From: Pseudoalteromonas rubra
GTDB lineage: Bacteria; Pseudomonadota; Gammaproteobacteria; Enterobacterales; Alteromonadaceae
Assembly (NCBI RefSeq): GCF_000967655.1
Contig: NZ_JXYA01000002.1
Span: 186,001 to 250,000, forward strand
Length of the DNA: 64,000 bases
Direction of reading: 5' to 3'
In this document: piece by piece, positions 47,818 through 56,870 of the stretch
How the letters are laid out: every line of letters starts with the position of its first letter
Numbering within the stretch: position 1 is the stretch's first letter
Program-made: the position numbers and the translations under genes
The notes under the pieces: model-generated
Seen by the model: the letters and a program-made list of their open reading frames with translations, nothing else
Databases searched by the model: none
What the model was told of the DNA's origin: nothing

Positions 47818-48030
47818 ATGGGCATAGTTAAAATTTCAGAGGAATTACACGAGGAGCTTCGACAGGCAAGTCAGGTCATGTCGCGCTCAATCAATGCGCA
47901 AGCGGAATTTTGGATTAAAATGGGCCGCCTGGCCGAGCTGAATCCAGATATGACCTTTGCGCAATTGATCAGACAACAACTTAATCACACAAGGAGTGAC
48001 ACCATTGACTCAGGTCACGATAAAAAATAA
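47818..48030 (+). CDS. ParD-like ribbon-helix-helix antitoxin family protein
   Basis: 70 residues from ATG 47818. The beta strand IVKISEEL, helix LHEELRQASQVM, turn SRSINAQ and second helix AEFWIKMGRLAEL form a ribbon-helix-helix fold of the ParD-like group. The C-terminal 20 residues are polar and probably disordered. There is no clear ribosome binding site: the start lies three bases after the operator dyad, so the message may be almost leaderless. Its last 26 bases overlap the methionine aminopeptidase gene, which stands where a ParE toxin would be. No ParE-like frame was found. Confidence 0.85.
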   Translation: MGIVKISEELHEELRQASQVMSRSINAQAEFWIKMGRLAELNPDMTFAQLIRQQLNHTRSDTIDSGHDKK

Positions 48031-48829
48031 TGCCGCGATTGCATGCATGCGGGACTCTGGTGCGCTGCTGGCTCAGGTGTTTAAGGCGCTGGATGAGCAG
48101 GTTAAGCCTGGCGTCACAACCCTACAGCTCGACCAGTTTGTGGAGCACTATATTGTCGATGTACTGGGTGCAACGCCCGCCAGTAAAGGGCAATATGGAT
48201 ACCCCTATGCTATCAATACCTCCGTTAATGAAGTGGTCTGCCATGGTATGCCCAGCGCCAGATGTGTCATTGCGGACCAAGACATTCTGAATATTGACAT
48301 CACCCTGAAACATCAGGGCTATATTGCCGATTCCAGTAAAATGTACGTAATGCCTAAGGCCTGCGAGACTGCTCGCGCACTGGTTGATGACACTAATACC
48401 GCATTATGGCGCGGCATAGCTCAAGTCAAGCCTGGCGCGACGCTGGGAGATATTGGCCAGGCAATTGGGGACTATGCCCGGCTAAAGGGGTTGAGTGTTG
48501 TGCGGGAATATTGTGGCCATGGCATTGGCACCCAAATGCACGAACCGCCCGAGGTTTTACATTTTGGTCGTGCGGGTATCGGGCTGACACTTTTACCCGG
48601 CATGACCTTTACGATTGAGCCAATGCTCAATCGGGGCAGTCACAGAGTTAAAACACTCAACGATGGCTGGACCGTGGTTACCCGGGATCGCGCATTATCA
48701 GCTCAAGCAGAACATACGATTTTGGTCACACCAAGCGGATTTGAAGTCTTAACTTTACGAGAAGAAGAAAAAGCAGCTGGATTCACCGCTTGTGGACTGC
48801 AGGCTAAGTGCAATGTTCAAGCTCAGTGA
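48005..48829 (+). CDS. map: Type I methionine aminopeptidase, second (ParD-linked) type
   Basis: 274 residues from TTG 48005, eight bases after AAGGAG; the GTG at 47996 overlaps that site and is less likely. Pita-bread fold with all five metal ligands: two Asp in LNIDITLKHQGYIADSSKMY, His in YCGHGIGTQMHEPPEV, Glu in TFTIEPML and Glu in AQAEHTILV. It removes the initiator Met from proteins. The housekeeping map is normally beside rpsB; this copy sits in an operon with a ParD-like gene. The C-terminal end FTACGLQAKC is an extension beyond the E. coli enzyme. Stop overlaps the convergent YkgJ gene by 26 bases. Confidence 0.93.
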   Translation: MTQVTIKNNAAIACMRDSGALLAQVFKALDEQVKPGVTTLQLDQFVEHYIVDVLGATPASKGQYGYPYAINTSVNEVVCHGMPSARCVIADQDILNIDITLKHQGYIADSSKMYVMPKACETARALVDDTNTALWRGIAQVKPGATLGDIGQAIGDYARLKGLSVVREYCGHGIGTQMHEPPEVLHFGRAGIGLTLLPGMTFTIEPMLNRGSHRVKTLNDGWTVVTRDRALSAQAEHTILVTPSGFEVLTLREEEKAAGFTACGLQAKCNVQAQ

Positions 48830-49064
48830 TCAGCCACATGGCTTGTTCATTGTCTGAACCACACACATCTTCACAGGGCACAAAGTCACCACACACTTTC
48901 GGCCGACTAGGGTCGCCAAACAACTTACACAGATTGTCATCATCCAGTTGTATACAGCGCTCACCCGCAGGCTTGCCCTGCGGCATGCCCGGAATTGGCG
49001 AACTGATACTTGGCGCTATGCAGCATGCGCCGCAGCCTAATCGACACTCCATCTGACCCTTCAT
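48804..49064 (-). CDS. YkgJ-type cysteine cluster protein
   Basis: 86 residues from ATG 49064 (a second ATG at 49052 is possible). Eight Cys, including CRLGCGACC at the start, then RCIQL, LCKLFG, KVCGDF and CEDVCG. This is the CxxCxxCC-type cluster of the YkgJ/UPF0153 family, thought to bind zinc or an iron-sulfur cluster; no reaction is known. It is convergent with map. Confidence 0.9.
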   Translation of the reverse strand: MKGQMECRLGCGACCIAPSISSPIPGMPQGKPAGERCIQLDDDNLCKLFGDPSRPKVCGDFVPCEDVCGSDNEQAMWLITELEHCT

Positions 49065-49275
49065 AATTTGGTTTTAGTGAATAAAGCAGGCAATTATACG
49101 CCAATACACGCCTGAAAACACTAATGCCAAAACACTATGAAGTATGTATTCAGACATCATTGCAATGCCTTGTTACATTATTTGAAACGATTAAAACACC
49201 TAGACACATCTGTTCGCGTATCCTTAACCAGGTTAGAGAAATCGATTCAACCGTTATTGATGGAAGGAATAACTC

Positions 49276-50451
49276 GTGGCTAGTAAAAAACAAATTCTAT
49301 TACCCGTTGCGGTGCTACTCGGTGGCCTGGCCACCGCTTTTGCATTTTCGGCAATGAAGCAACCGCCCGAAGAAAAACCTGAAAAAGTCATTCATCCCTT
49401 GGTTGAAGTACAGCCAGTAGATATGGCGCCGATGCAACTTATGGTGGACTCTTACGGGCTCGTCACCCCTAAGTACAGCACTGAGTTAGTCGCTCAGGTC
49501 AGCGGCCAGCTCATTGCGCTGTCAGACAAGTTTGTGAAAGGCGGATTTGTCAGCCAGGGGGAAACGCTGGCTCGCATTGACCCCAATGATTATGAAGCGG
49601 CGTTAATTGAAGCCGAAGCCAGTCTGGCTCAGGCGCATTCAGCGCTGGAAATTGAACAAGCACAGGCGCATGTAGCCAAAACAGAATGGCAGCGCATCAA
49701 AGACAATGCCCAGTCAACCATTCCTTCAGAGCTGTATCTACGCAAGCCTCAGCTGGCCGAGAAACTGGCGCGTTTTAAAGCCGCACAGGCCAGCGTCAAA
49801 CGGGCAAAACGCAACCTGGAGCGCACCTATATTAAGGCGCCTTATGATGCCATCATTACCAGCCGCTCATTGAGTCTGGGCAGCGTTGTAAACCCGGGCA
49901 GTACTTTGGGTGTACTCAATGCGACTTCGGTTGCCGAGATCCGGCTGCCCGTTGCGGACCACGAGCTAAGATATTTACGTAACAACGGCCTGCAAGCCAA
50001 TGTCTCTTTGTCGGCCAAGGTTGCGGGACAAGCGGTTACCTGGCAAGGCAAGATTGTGCGCAGCGAAGGGGTTGTCGACAACAAAAGTCGGATGACCTAC
50101 CTGGTTGCTCAGGTCGACACGCCCTATGCGGATCACGCTCAGCCGTTGCGCTTTGGTACCTATCTGACGGCAAAAATCGAGGGGATATCCGTGAGTAATG
50201 CAATGCGTATCCCCCGCCACCTGATCCGCGACGGTCAGGTTGCACTGCTTGACCAAAATCAAAAACTCACCTTTAAGCCTGTCACCGTGATCCGCGAAGT
50301 AGACGGATATGCTCTGGCCACGGAGGGGTTAATTGACGGAGAGCAGCTTATTACTTCTGCCCTTGAATATCCAACACAAGGCATGCAGTTACGCCTGGAT
50401 ACTGCGCCAGCACTGGCTTCAGACACCCAACTGGCTTTGAAGGAGGAGTAA
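49276..50451 (+). CDS. RND efflux periplasmic adaptor (membrane fusion protein)
   Basis: 391 residues from a GTG with an AAGGAA site. An N-terminal hydrophobic segment (about 7-25) anchors or exports it. Then the usual adaptor order: barrel-sandwich half (VAQVSGQLIALSDKFVKGGFVSQGETLARIDP), coiled-coil hairpin (about 100-175), second lipoyl half (YIKAPYDAIITSRSLSLGSVV), beta-barrel and membrane-proximal domains. It links the RND pump encoded four bases downstream to an outer-membrane channel, which is not in the window. Confidence 0.93.
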   Translation: MASKKQILLPVAVLLGGLATAFAFSAMKQPPEEKPEKVIHPLVEVQPVDMAPMQLMVDSYGLVTPKYSTELVAQVSGQLIALSDKFVKGGFVSQGETLARIDPNDYEAALIEAEASLAQAHSALEIEQAQAHVAKTEWQRIKDNAQSTIPSELYLRKPQLAEKLARFKAAQASVKRAKRNLERTYIKAPYDAIITSRSLSLGSVVNPGSTLGVLNATSVAEIRLPVADHELRYLRNNGLQANVSLSAKVAGQAVTWQGKIVRSEGVVDNKSRMTYLVAQVDTPYADHAQPLRFGTYLTAKIEGISVSNAMRIPRHLIRDGQVALLDQNQKLTFKPVTVIREVDGYALATEGLIDGEQLITSALEYPTQGMQLRLDTAPALASDTQLALKEE

Positions 50452-50454
50452 TCT

Positions 50455-53400
50455 ATGGATGGCACACGTGAAAAAGGCTTAATCGCCTGGTTTGCCCGCA
50501 ACCCGGTTGCGGCCAATCTGCTGATGATTTTTATTCTGGTGGGCGGTTTGCTTAGCGCCTTTACCATTCGCAAACAAATGTTTCCGCAGTTCGAGAATAA
50601 CTGGCTGAGTGTTCAGGCGGTATATCCTGGCGCCGCGCCCCAGGAGGTCGAAGAAGGGATCACCATAAAAGTGGAAGAGTCGATGGAAGGGCTGGAAGGG
50701 ATCAAACGTCTGATCACCTACTCCAACCGCGGCTTCTCACAAACCTGGATTGAAGTAGAAGAAAAATATGACCCACAGGAAGTGCTCGACGAAGTCAAAA
50801 TGCAGGTCGACTCCATTTCAACCTTTCCGGCTGGCATGGAGCGCCCAATAGTCCGTCGCGATAAGTTTGAACAAGAGGTGATGATTTTGTCACTCAACGG
50901 CGAGATGAACTTCCACCAGCTGAAACAACTGGGAAATGAAATACACGACGAGATGCTCGCCCTGCCCGGCGTCAACCTGGTGGACTTTAACGGCGGCCTG
51001 AATTACGAGATCAGTATAGAAATAAGCCCTGACAGGCTGCGCGAATATGGCCTGACATTCAGAGATATTTCAGAAGCGGTTAAAAATTTCTCTGCTAATA
51101 TGTCGGCCGGGCAGATCCGCTCGGACAATGGTTACATTTCCATGCGGGTCGAGAATCAAGCCTACCGAGGTCATGAGTTCGAACAGCTGCCTCTGTTGAC
51201 CCTGGCCGACGGCGCACAGATCAAACTGGGCGATGTTGCGACTGTGACCGATGGCTTTGAAGAAGGCCTGTTGTATTCTCGCTACAACGGCCGTAACTCA
51301 CTGGTATTTGAGGTGCGCGCGTCCAAAGATCAGGACATCACTAAAGTTGCTCAGGTGATGAAAACTTACTTAGCTGACAAAGCCACTCAGCTGCCTCAGG
51401 GAGTAGAGCTGGAGCCCTTTATTGACTTAACTTATTACCTGGAAGGTCGCCTGAACATGATGATAGAAAACATGGCCTGGGGCGGCGTACTGGTGATGCT
51501 GATGCTGGCGTTGTTTTTGCGAGTGCGTTTGGCGTTTTGGGTCATGATGGGCCTGCCAGTCTCATTCCTTGGTGCGTTCTTATTTATGCCGATGGGCATG
51601 CTGGATGTCACGATTAACCTGGCCTCGCTGTTTGCGTTTATTCTGGTGCTCGGCATTGTGGTCGACGATGCCATCGTGGTTGGTGAGTCAGCCCATGCTG
51701 AAATTGAAAAATATGGCCACAGCCTGGACAACGTGGTACGCGGGGTGAAGCGTGTTGCTATTCCGGCTACCTTTGGCGTGCTCACCACAGTGGCCGCATT
51801 TTTACCTCAAACATTTGCAACCGGTCCTGCTGCCGCATTCTCCAAAGCCATTGGTGGGGTCATTATCCTGTGCCTGCTATTCTCTTTGGTCGAATCTAAA
51901 CTGATCCTGCCTGCCCACCTGGCAGCAATGAAAGACCGCCCGGATAACCCTAAAAATCCGCTACACCGTGCCAGAGCGTTAATTGATGGTGCGCTGAAGA
52001 ACTTTATTGAGAATCTGTATCGCCCCTTTATTGAGCGCTGTATTCACTACCGTTACACGGTAATCGTTGGCTTCCTGTCTATTATCATCATCAGTGGCGG
52101 TATGTTTGCCGGTGGCCTGGTGAAGTTTGTGGCAAACCCGAAAATCCCCCACGACTTCCCGCGCATCACCATAGATATGAATTTGTCATCTTCCGAGTCT
52201 GCAACACTGGCTACAGCTAAAAAAGTTGAGCAGGTTATTCTCGATGTTGAAAAGCAAATTGAAGCACAATATGGCACAAAGATGATCAAAGACTTGTCTG
52301 TTAATTTACGTGGCAGAACCACCGCATCGATCATGGCCATTCTGGTTGAGCCTCACAAGCGCCCAATAGACACCTTTGCACTGAGTGCACTGTGGCGGGA
52401 AAACATGCCGCCCCTGCCCGGCGTAAAGTCCCTGAATATTCAGGACAGCATCATGAACGGTGGCCGGGATGATGGTGATATTAGCTTCCGCCTTGAGGGC
52501 AAAGATAAAAAAGCACTGCAAGAGGTGGCTGGTAAACTTAAAGAAAAGCTGCGTACCATTGCCGGTGTGGGCGATGTTAATGATTCTATGCAGTCGAGCA
52601 CCGAAGAAGTGCAGCTAGAGCTTAAGCCACTGGCTTACAGCATGGGCCTGACTCTGGCCGATGTCGCCTCGCAGGTCAACTTTAGTTACTACGGCCTGGA
52701 AGCACAGCGGATCCTGCGCCGTGGCGAAGAGATCAAAGTGATGATCCGCTATCCACAAGAGCAACGCAACACCATCAGTGATATTCAGGCAGTTCGGGTC
52801 ATCACGCCCAGTGGTGCTGAAGTGCCGCTCGGAGAAATCGCCGATATCAACCTGGTCGAAGGGGTCAACCGCATCCGTCGCGAAAATGCCAAGCGAACTA
52901 TTAATGTGTGGGCGTCTGTAGACACAGATCAGGCCGAGCCGTTTAAGATTGCTGAAGAGATCCGCGATGAATACTTACCTTCTTTACTGCAAAGCTACCC
53001 TGGCGTAAGCAGCAGTGTGGCAGGTCGTATTCAGGAAGAAATGGACAGTGTGGCTGAGCAAATTCGCGACTTTGCTTTATCTATGATGATTATTTTTGCG
53101 CTGCTGGCTATCCCATTGCGCTCATACTCTCAACCGATTCTGATCATGTCCGTGATCCCCTTTGGCGTGGTTGGTGCTGTTTTTGGCCACATGGTACTGG
53201 GTATGACCATGAGTAGCCTGTCGTTCTTTGGCATCATCGCAGTCGCAGGCGTGGTTGTTAACGATTCGCTGGTGATGGTGGACTTTGTTAACAAAGCACG
53301 AGAGCAAGGTATGAGTATTAAAGAAGCCGTTGTTGAAGCTGGCTGTAAGCGTTTCAGAGCAATCTTGTTGACTTCACTAACGACCTTTATCGGCCTGGTA

Positions 53401-53598
53401 CCTATCCTGCTGGAAACCAGCCTGCAGGCACAAATTGTCATTCCAATGGCCGTTTCACTGGCTTTTGGTGTGTTGTTTGCGACCGTGATCACCCTGATTT
53501 TAATCCCTTGTCAATATGTGGCATTGGAAGATCTCAAGCGCATCATCAAACGCATTAAAAAGCCTGATACAAGCTCAGAAACATTGCAGCAAAGCTAA
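50455..53598 (+). CDS. RND efflux pump, inner-membrane subunit
   Basis: 1047 residues with 12 transmembrane helices and two large periplasmic loops. Helix 4 carries the proton-relay Asp pair in GIVVDDAIVVGE; the mirrored segment in the second half is GVVVNDSLVMVDF. It opens with a helix around NPVAANLLMIFILVGGLL and PQFENNWLSVQAVYPGAAPQEV, typical of the AcrB/MdtB-related group. It exports drugs, lipids or other hydrophobic compounds using the proton gradient; the substrate is unknown. No regulator gene is adjacent. Confidence 0.93.
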   Translation: MDGTREKGLIAWFARNPVAANLLMIFILVGGLLSAFTIRKQMFPQFENNWLSVQAVYPGAAPQEVEEGITIKVEESMEGLEGIKRLITYSNRGFSQTWIEVEEKYDPQEVLDEVKMQVDSISTFPAGMERPIVRRDKFEQEVMILSLNGEMNFHQLKQLGNEIHDEMLALPGVNLVDFNGGLNYEISIEISPDRLREYGLTFRDISEAVKNFSANMSAGQIRSDNGYISMRVENQAYRGHEFEQLPLLTLADGAQIKLGDVATVTDGFEEGLLYSRYNGRNSLVFEVRASKDQDITKVAQVMKTYLADKATQLPQGVELEPFIDLTYYLEGRLNMMIENMAWGGVLVMLMLALFLRVRLAFWVMMGLPVSFLGAFLFMPMGMLDVTINLASLFAFILVLGIVVDDAIVVGESAHAEIEKYGHSLDNVVRGVKRVAIPATFGVLTTVAAFLPQTFATGPAAAFSKAIGGVIILCLLFSLVESKLILPAHLAAMKDRPDNPKNPLHRARALIDGALKNFIENLYRPFIERCIHYRYTVIVGFLSIIIISGGMFAGGLVKFVANPKIPHDFPRITIDMNLSSSESATLATAKKVEQVILDVEKQIEAQYGTKMIKDLSVNLRGRTTASIMAILVEPHKRPIDTFALSALWRENMPPLPGVKSLNIQDSIMNGGRDDGDISFRLEGKDKKALQEVAGKLKEKLRTIAGVGDVNDSMQSSTEEVQLELKPLAYSMGLTLADVASQVNFSYYGLEAQRILRRGEEIKVMIRYPQEQRNTISDIQAVRVITPSGAEVPLGEIADINLVEGVNRIRRENAKRTINVWASVDTDQAEPFKIAEEIRDEYLPSLLQSYPGVSSSVAGRIQEEMDSVAEQIRDFALSMMIIFALLAIPLRSYSQPILIMSVIPFGVVGAVFGHMVLGMTMSSLSFFGIIAVAGVVVNDSLVMVDFVNKAREQGMSIKEAVVEAGCKRFRAILLTSLTTFIGLVPILLETSLQAQIVIPMAVSLAFGVLFATVITLILIPCQYVALEDLKRIIKRIKKPDTSSETLQQS

Positions 53599-53630
53599 CA
53601 ATTTTTAATCATAGTACTACCCAACCCACC

Positions 53631-53655
53631 AAGCCCGATACCAAATCGGGCTTTT
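53631..53655 (+). terminator. Terminator after the RND operon
   Basis: AAGCCCGAT (53631-53639), loop ACCAA, ATCGGGCTT (53645-53653) and TT, then ATTTT. Perfect 9-bp stem. Confidence 0.8.
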
Positions 53656-53691
53656 ATTTTGGCCTCTTTCTGATCTTAAATCGTTTAATTT

Positions 53692-53711
53692 TGTTGATTA
53701 GAGTATCAACA
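53692..53711. promoter_or_regulatory. Inverted repeat upstream of the 783-residue lipoprotein gene
   Basis: TGTTGAT-N6-ATCAACA, exact 7-bp arms, about 87 bases before the ATG. It looks like an operator; the TTGAT/ATCAA halves recall Fnr/Crp-family sites but the 6-base spacer does not fit Fnr. Confidence 0.4.
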
Positions 53712-53797
53712 CAAACTCACAAATAAACGTTTCCAAAATTGCGCCTTTATGGGGTAATCTGAGTGTCGAAATGAAAACGCAATAAAAGGAATGAAAA

Positions 53798-56149
53798 ATG
53801 CGAAATTATTTACTACTTTCTACTTTTGGGATCCTCGCTGCCTGCGGCGGTTCCTCATCTGGTGATGAAAAGGCATCACCCGTAAACAATGATACGCAAC
53901 AAACCGTCAATAAGGCCCCTACCGTCAGCCTGCAAGGCAAAACTCTCGTAACCTCAGGAGATCTATTATCTCTGACAACTAAGGTCACAGATCCAGAAAA
54001 CGATGCTGTAACAGGTAAATGGAGCAGCTCCCTGAGCGGTGTAAAGTTCATCGAGGCTGAAGGCGATACACATCACGTTTCCTTTCCTGACGTCGAAGAG
54101 CAGACTCAGGTCACGCTGACATACACAGTAACAGACAGCCAAAACAACCAGGCAAGCAAAGCCTGGCAAGTGACGGTCATGCCCAAATCTTCATCCGGAC
54201 ATATTGAGCTCGCAGACACAGTGACACTGTCTGGCGGCGGTTATGCGGCCATTACCGCGACCTTTGCGATGACGTCAGATATTGAAGAAATCAATTGGCG
54301 AACCGAGGGCTTTGAGCTGACCCATACTCAAACCGAGTCGAGTCGTGACTCACGCGCAGGCCAGAGTACCCTGAATATAGATTTACCTGCGGTTACGCAA
54401 ACCCACGTCTTTGATATCATTTTTGAAATTACCACCCGTGAAGGCATCGTCACTAAAACCATCAAAGCGACCTTAGCACCAGAATCAGAACCTTCACTCA
54501 GTGTTATCCTGCCTGAGCAATTTGTTATTAATGAAAAAAGTACTCAAACCATTTTAGCTGCCATTACCCGTACCGATGACATCATCAGTTATGATTGGCA
54601 GTGGCAAGGTACGCCAGTTCCTGCTCAGCAGACTCAGGGAAAATCTTTTTATACCTTTAAAGCCCCTGAGCTCAGTCAGACCCAAACCTTTAAACTTCTG
54701 CTCACCGTGACGATGAAAGGCAATATCCAAGCAACAGCCGAGACATCCGTGGTGGTACAGCATGTCACCGATCTCAATGCCATTGAGCTCTCTTTAGACA
54801 GACTGTATGCGGTGCCTGGACAGACGGTCACCGTGACGTCTAATCTGACAAATTTCGAAGATGTCGAAAGCGCTTCATGGCTGGTTCACGACTTTAATGA
54901 AGATTTACTGCAGAAGTCGAACGAGAAACTGGTGATCACTATCCCTGATGAAGACACATACCAGACTTCTCCATTGGTGGAGTACAAAGTAAAGCTCAAA
55001 AATGGTGCTGAGAAATCGGCTTTTGTTAATTTCAACTATGTAAGCAAGTCAATAGCCAAAGATCTGTTGGAGGTAAAAGATCCAGGGGAATTTTCAGTTT
55101 ATCCGGATTACCCCACCACTTTAGGGCTGGAATTTCGTGGTGACCTTGATATCGAAGAAGTGACAGTTTCAAGCACTGATTATGAGCCTTATGATAGTCT
55201 TGAGTGGACCCTCGAAGGCCATCATTTAACGCTGAACCTACACAAGAAAACAATTTCTCGCAAAGGTCTTACTGCAATCAAGATCACTGCTAAAGCCGGT
55301 GATGTTGTGAGCGAAAGTTTGATTATGGGAACAGCTCATCAAGCCCTGGTCGTCCCCTACGCTGGCGTAACCGAGACCTATATAATGGGCAGTGAAGCGC
55401 AAGTCTTTGGCCAAGTTTTCCATCTGAATGACAAGAAAAATTTGCCGAGTCACTGGCAGGCCGAAAGCACCAGCGACGACGTAACCATTAAACAGGTATC
55501 GGATACCAGTGCATCTATCAAGTATAATGGTGACTTTGAGCGCTACGTGACACTTGAATTTCACGCCACAGATGAGCACGACCAGACCGATCACAGCGAT
55601 ATCAAACTGAGATATGAGAGCAGCCACACCTTCCGGGGTGATGACTATGTTTGTAAGGTGACGGATGGTCAATTTGAATCTTGTCGTGAAGGCGGCTATG
55701 GTCAGCCACTTTCTTTGACGGCACCAGCAGAACTCAAGCAAGTGATAACTAAAGGGGATTATGCCTGCTTACTGGGCAATTATGGTTCTGTTGTTTGTAA
55801 CGCTAAGGGTGACAACCCTGTGAAAAACGTGCCAGCACAATTGCTTGCGACTAAGCTTAACGCCGTCGATGCAAACAATGTATGTGCTCAGATGAGCGAT
55901 GCCAGCTGGCAGTGCTGGGGTAGTCGAGGCGTTGAGCTAACTGACTTGCTGGCGGCAAATGCAACCGTACATAAAGTGCAGGCAAACGGGACGCTCACCT
56001 GTCTGGTCACTAACAAAGACATTAAATGTTATGACGGTGACACGCAAACTAAATTAATCGAAGACGTATTTCCACAAGACCTATTTATCTATATCAGAGA
56101 AATTTGCTACCGAACTAGTCGCGGTATTCAAAAATGTGATATAGAATAA
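53798..56149 (+). CDS. Lipoprotein with Ig-like repeats and a Cys-rich RCC1-like C-terminus
   Basis: 783 residues. Lipobox ILAAC (Cys16) followed by GGSSSGDE, so outer-membrane sorting is likely. Residues about 35-600 form serial beta-sandwich (Ig/PKD-like) domains, recognisable from repeated patterns such as LSLTTKVTDPENDAVTGKW and FKLLLTVTMKGN. From about 620 the style changes to short Cys-containing repeats: YVCKVTDGQFESC, YACLLGNYGSVVC, NVCAQMSDASWQCWG, LTCLVTNKDIKCYD, EICYRTSRGIQKC. This x-C-x-W-G pattern is that of RCC1/BLIP-II-like propeller repeats, here in a short form. A surface adhesion or recognition role is inference. AAAGGAA site before ATG. Confidence 0.85.
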   Translation: MRNYLLLSTFGILAACGGSSSGDEKASPVNNDTQQTVNKAPTVSLQGKTLVTSGDLLSLTTKVTDPENDAVTGKWSSSLSGVKFIEAEGDTHHVSFPDVEEQTQVTLTYTVTDSQNNQASKAWQVTVMPKSSSGHIELADTVTLSGGGYAAITATFAMTSDIEEINWRTEGFELTHTQTESSRDSRAGQSTLNIDLPAVTQTHVFDIIFEITTREGIVTKTIKATLAPESEPSLSVILPEQFVINEKSTQTILAAITRTDDIISYDWQWQGTPVPAQQTQGKSFYTFKAPELSQTQTFKLLLTVTMKGNIQATAETSVVVQHVTDLNAIELSLDRLYAVPGQTVTVTSNLTNFEDVESASWLVHDFNEDLLQKSNEKLVITIPDEDTYQTSPLVEYKVKLKNGAEKSAFVNFNYVSKSIAKDLLEVKDPGEFSVYPDYPTTLGLEFRGDLDIEEVTVSSTDYEPYDSLEWTLEGHHLTLNLHKKTISRKGLTAIKITAKAGDVVSESLIMGTAHQALVVPYAGVTETYIMGSEAQVFGQVFHLNDKKNLPSHWQAESTSDDVTIKQVSDTSASIKYNGDFERYVTLEFHATDEHDQTDHSDIKLRYESSHTFRGDDYVCKVTDGQFESCREGGYGQPLSLTAPAELKQVITKGDYACLLGNYGSVVCNAKGDNPVKNVPAQLLATKLNAVDANNVCAQMSDASWQCWGSRGVELTDLLAANATVHKVQANGTLTCLVTNKDIKCYDGDTQTKLIEDVFPQDLFIYIREICYRTSRGIQKCDIE

Positions 56150-56158
56150 ATTAACTTT

Positions 56159-56190
56159 CAAACAGTTGCGGCAGATGCCGCAACTGTTTG
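56159..56190 (+). terminator. Long perfect hairpin after the 783-residue lipoprotein gene
   Basis: CAAACAGTTGCGGC (56159-56172), loop AGAT, GCCGCAACTGTTTG (56177-56190). A 14-bp perfect stem about 10 bases after the stop. The only T run is inside the stem end (TGTTTG), so it may act as a terminator or as a 3' stabilising hairpin. Confidence 0.65.
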
Positions 56191-56311
56191 CTAGCGGCCT
56201 TCCCACCTATAGTACTCCCTCTTTGTACATCCCATATTTTCCCAGCCTATACTTTACAAAAGCCCGTTTAGAAGACAAACTAAAGTTATAACCAGCTGAT
56301 TTACGACTAAT

Positions 56312-56749
56312 ATGAAATTCCTACTTACTTTTTCAACTGTAATCCTATTGATGCTATCTGGCTGTGGTGGCGACGATGCGACCAGTGGAGACAGAAATAC
56401 CCCAGGATACGCGGCAACCGTTTTTTTCGATGCGCTTTATAATAAGAAAGACATGGAGCTGGCGCTTAGTCGCTCAACACCTAGAATGGGCAGGATCATG
56501 CGCTCGTACGGCACCCCCTCTCAGTTCGCCAGAAATCTGGTAAACATGCAGTATGATCAAGTCACCATTGAAGTGGATATGACCAACCAGAGTTTGCGCG
56601 AGCAATATGGCAACGAGGCGCGGATCAATCTTATTTTTACCGGCATGCTGCACGGCGAGCAAGTAGACGATATGCGCAGCGTTCAGCTGGTCAAACGCAA
56701 AGGCGAATGGTACGTAGATAAAATTAACGCCGATCCGTTTGCTCGCTAA
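56312..56749 (+). CDS. Small lipoprotein with NTF2-like (DUF4878-type) fold
   Basis: 145 residues. Lipobox MLSGC (Cys18), +2 Gly. After a short linker, YAATVFFDALYNKKDMELALSR begins a helix-then-sheet pattern, and the end VQLVKRKGEWYVDKINADPF is the usual last strand of NTF2-like lipoproteins (the x-G-x-W-x-V-x-x-I motif). Its mature size (about 127) fits a single domain. Function unknown. It has its own gap upstream (162 bases) and a hairpin downstream. Confidence 0.82.
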   Translation: MKFLLTFSTVILLMLSGCGGDDATSGDRNTPGYAATVFFDALYNKKDMELALSRSTPRMGRIMRSYGTPSQFARNLVNMQYDQVTIEVDMTNQSLREQYGNEARINLIFTGMLHGEQVDDMRSVQLVKRKGEWYVDKINADPFAR

Positions 56750-56799
56750 GTTTGCGCTTAACGCCAATGCACTAAAGAACAACTAGTAACTATATATTT

Positions 56800-56823
56800 G
56801 TGAGCCAGAGAAGTCTGGCTCAC
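56800..56823. terminator. Hairpin between the convergent small lipoprotein and fadE genes
   Basis: GTGAGCCAGA (56800-56809), loop GAAG, TCTGGCTCAC (56814-56823): perfect 10-bp stem. No good T run on the plus strand; the minus strand continues AAATATATAG. Probably a weak bidirectional terminator. Confidence 0.6.
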
Positions 56824-56870
56824 CCTACTTGGCTTTGGCCATGCCATTCACCGACAAAAACCCCTCAGTT

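Noticed and set aside
47398..47820. Genomic island or attachment site at rsmF
   Set aside because: No integrase, tRNA or direct repeats were seen on either side, and the neighbouring genes have ordinary codon use.
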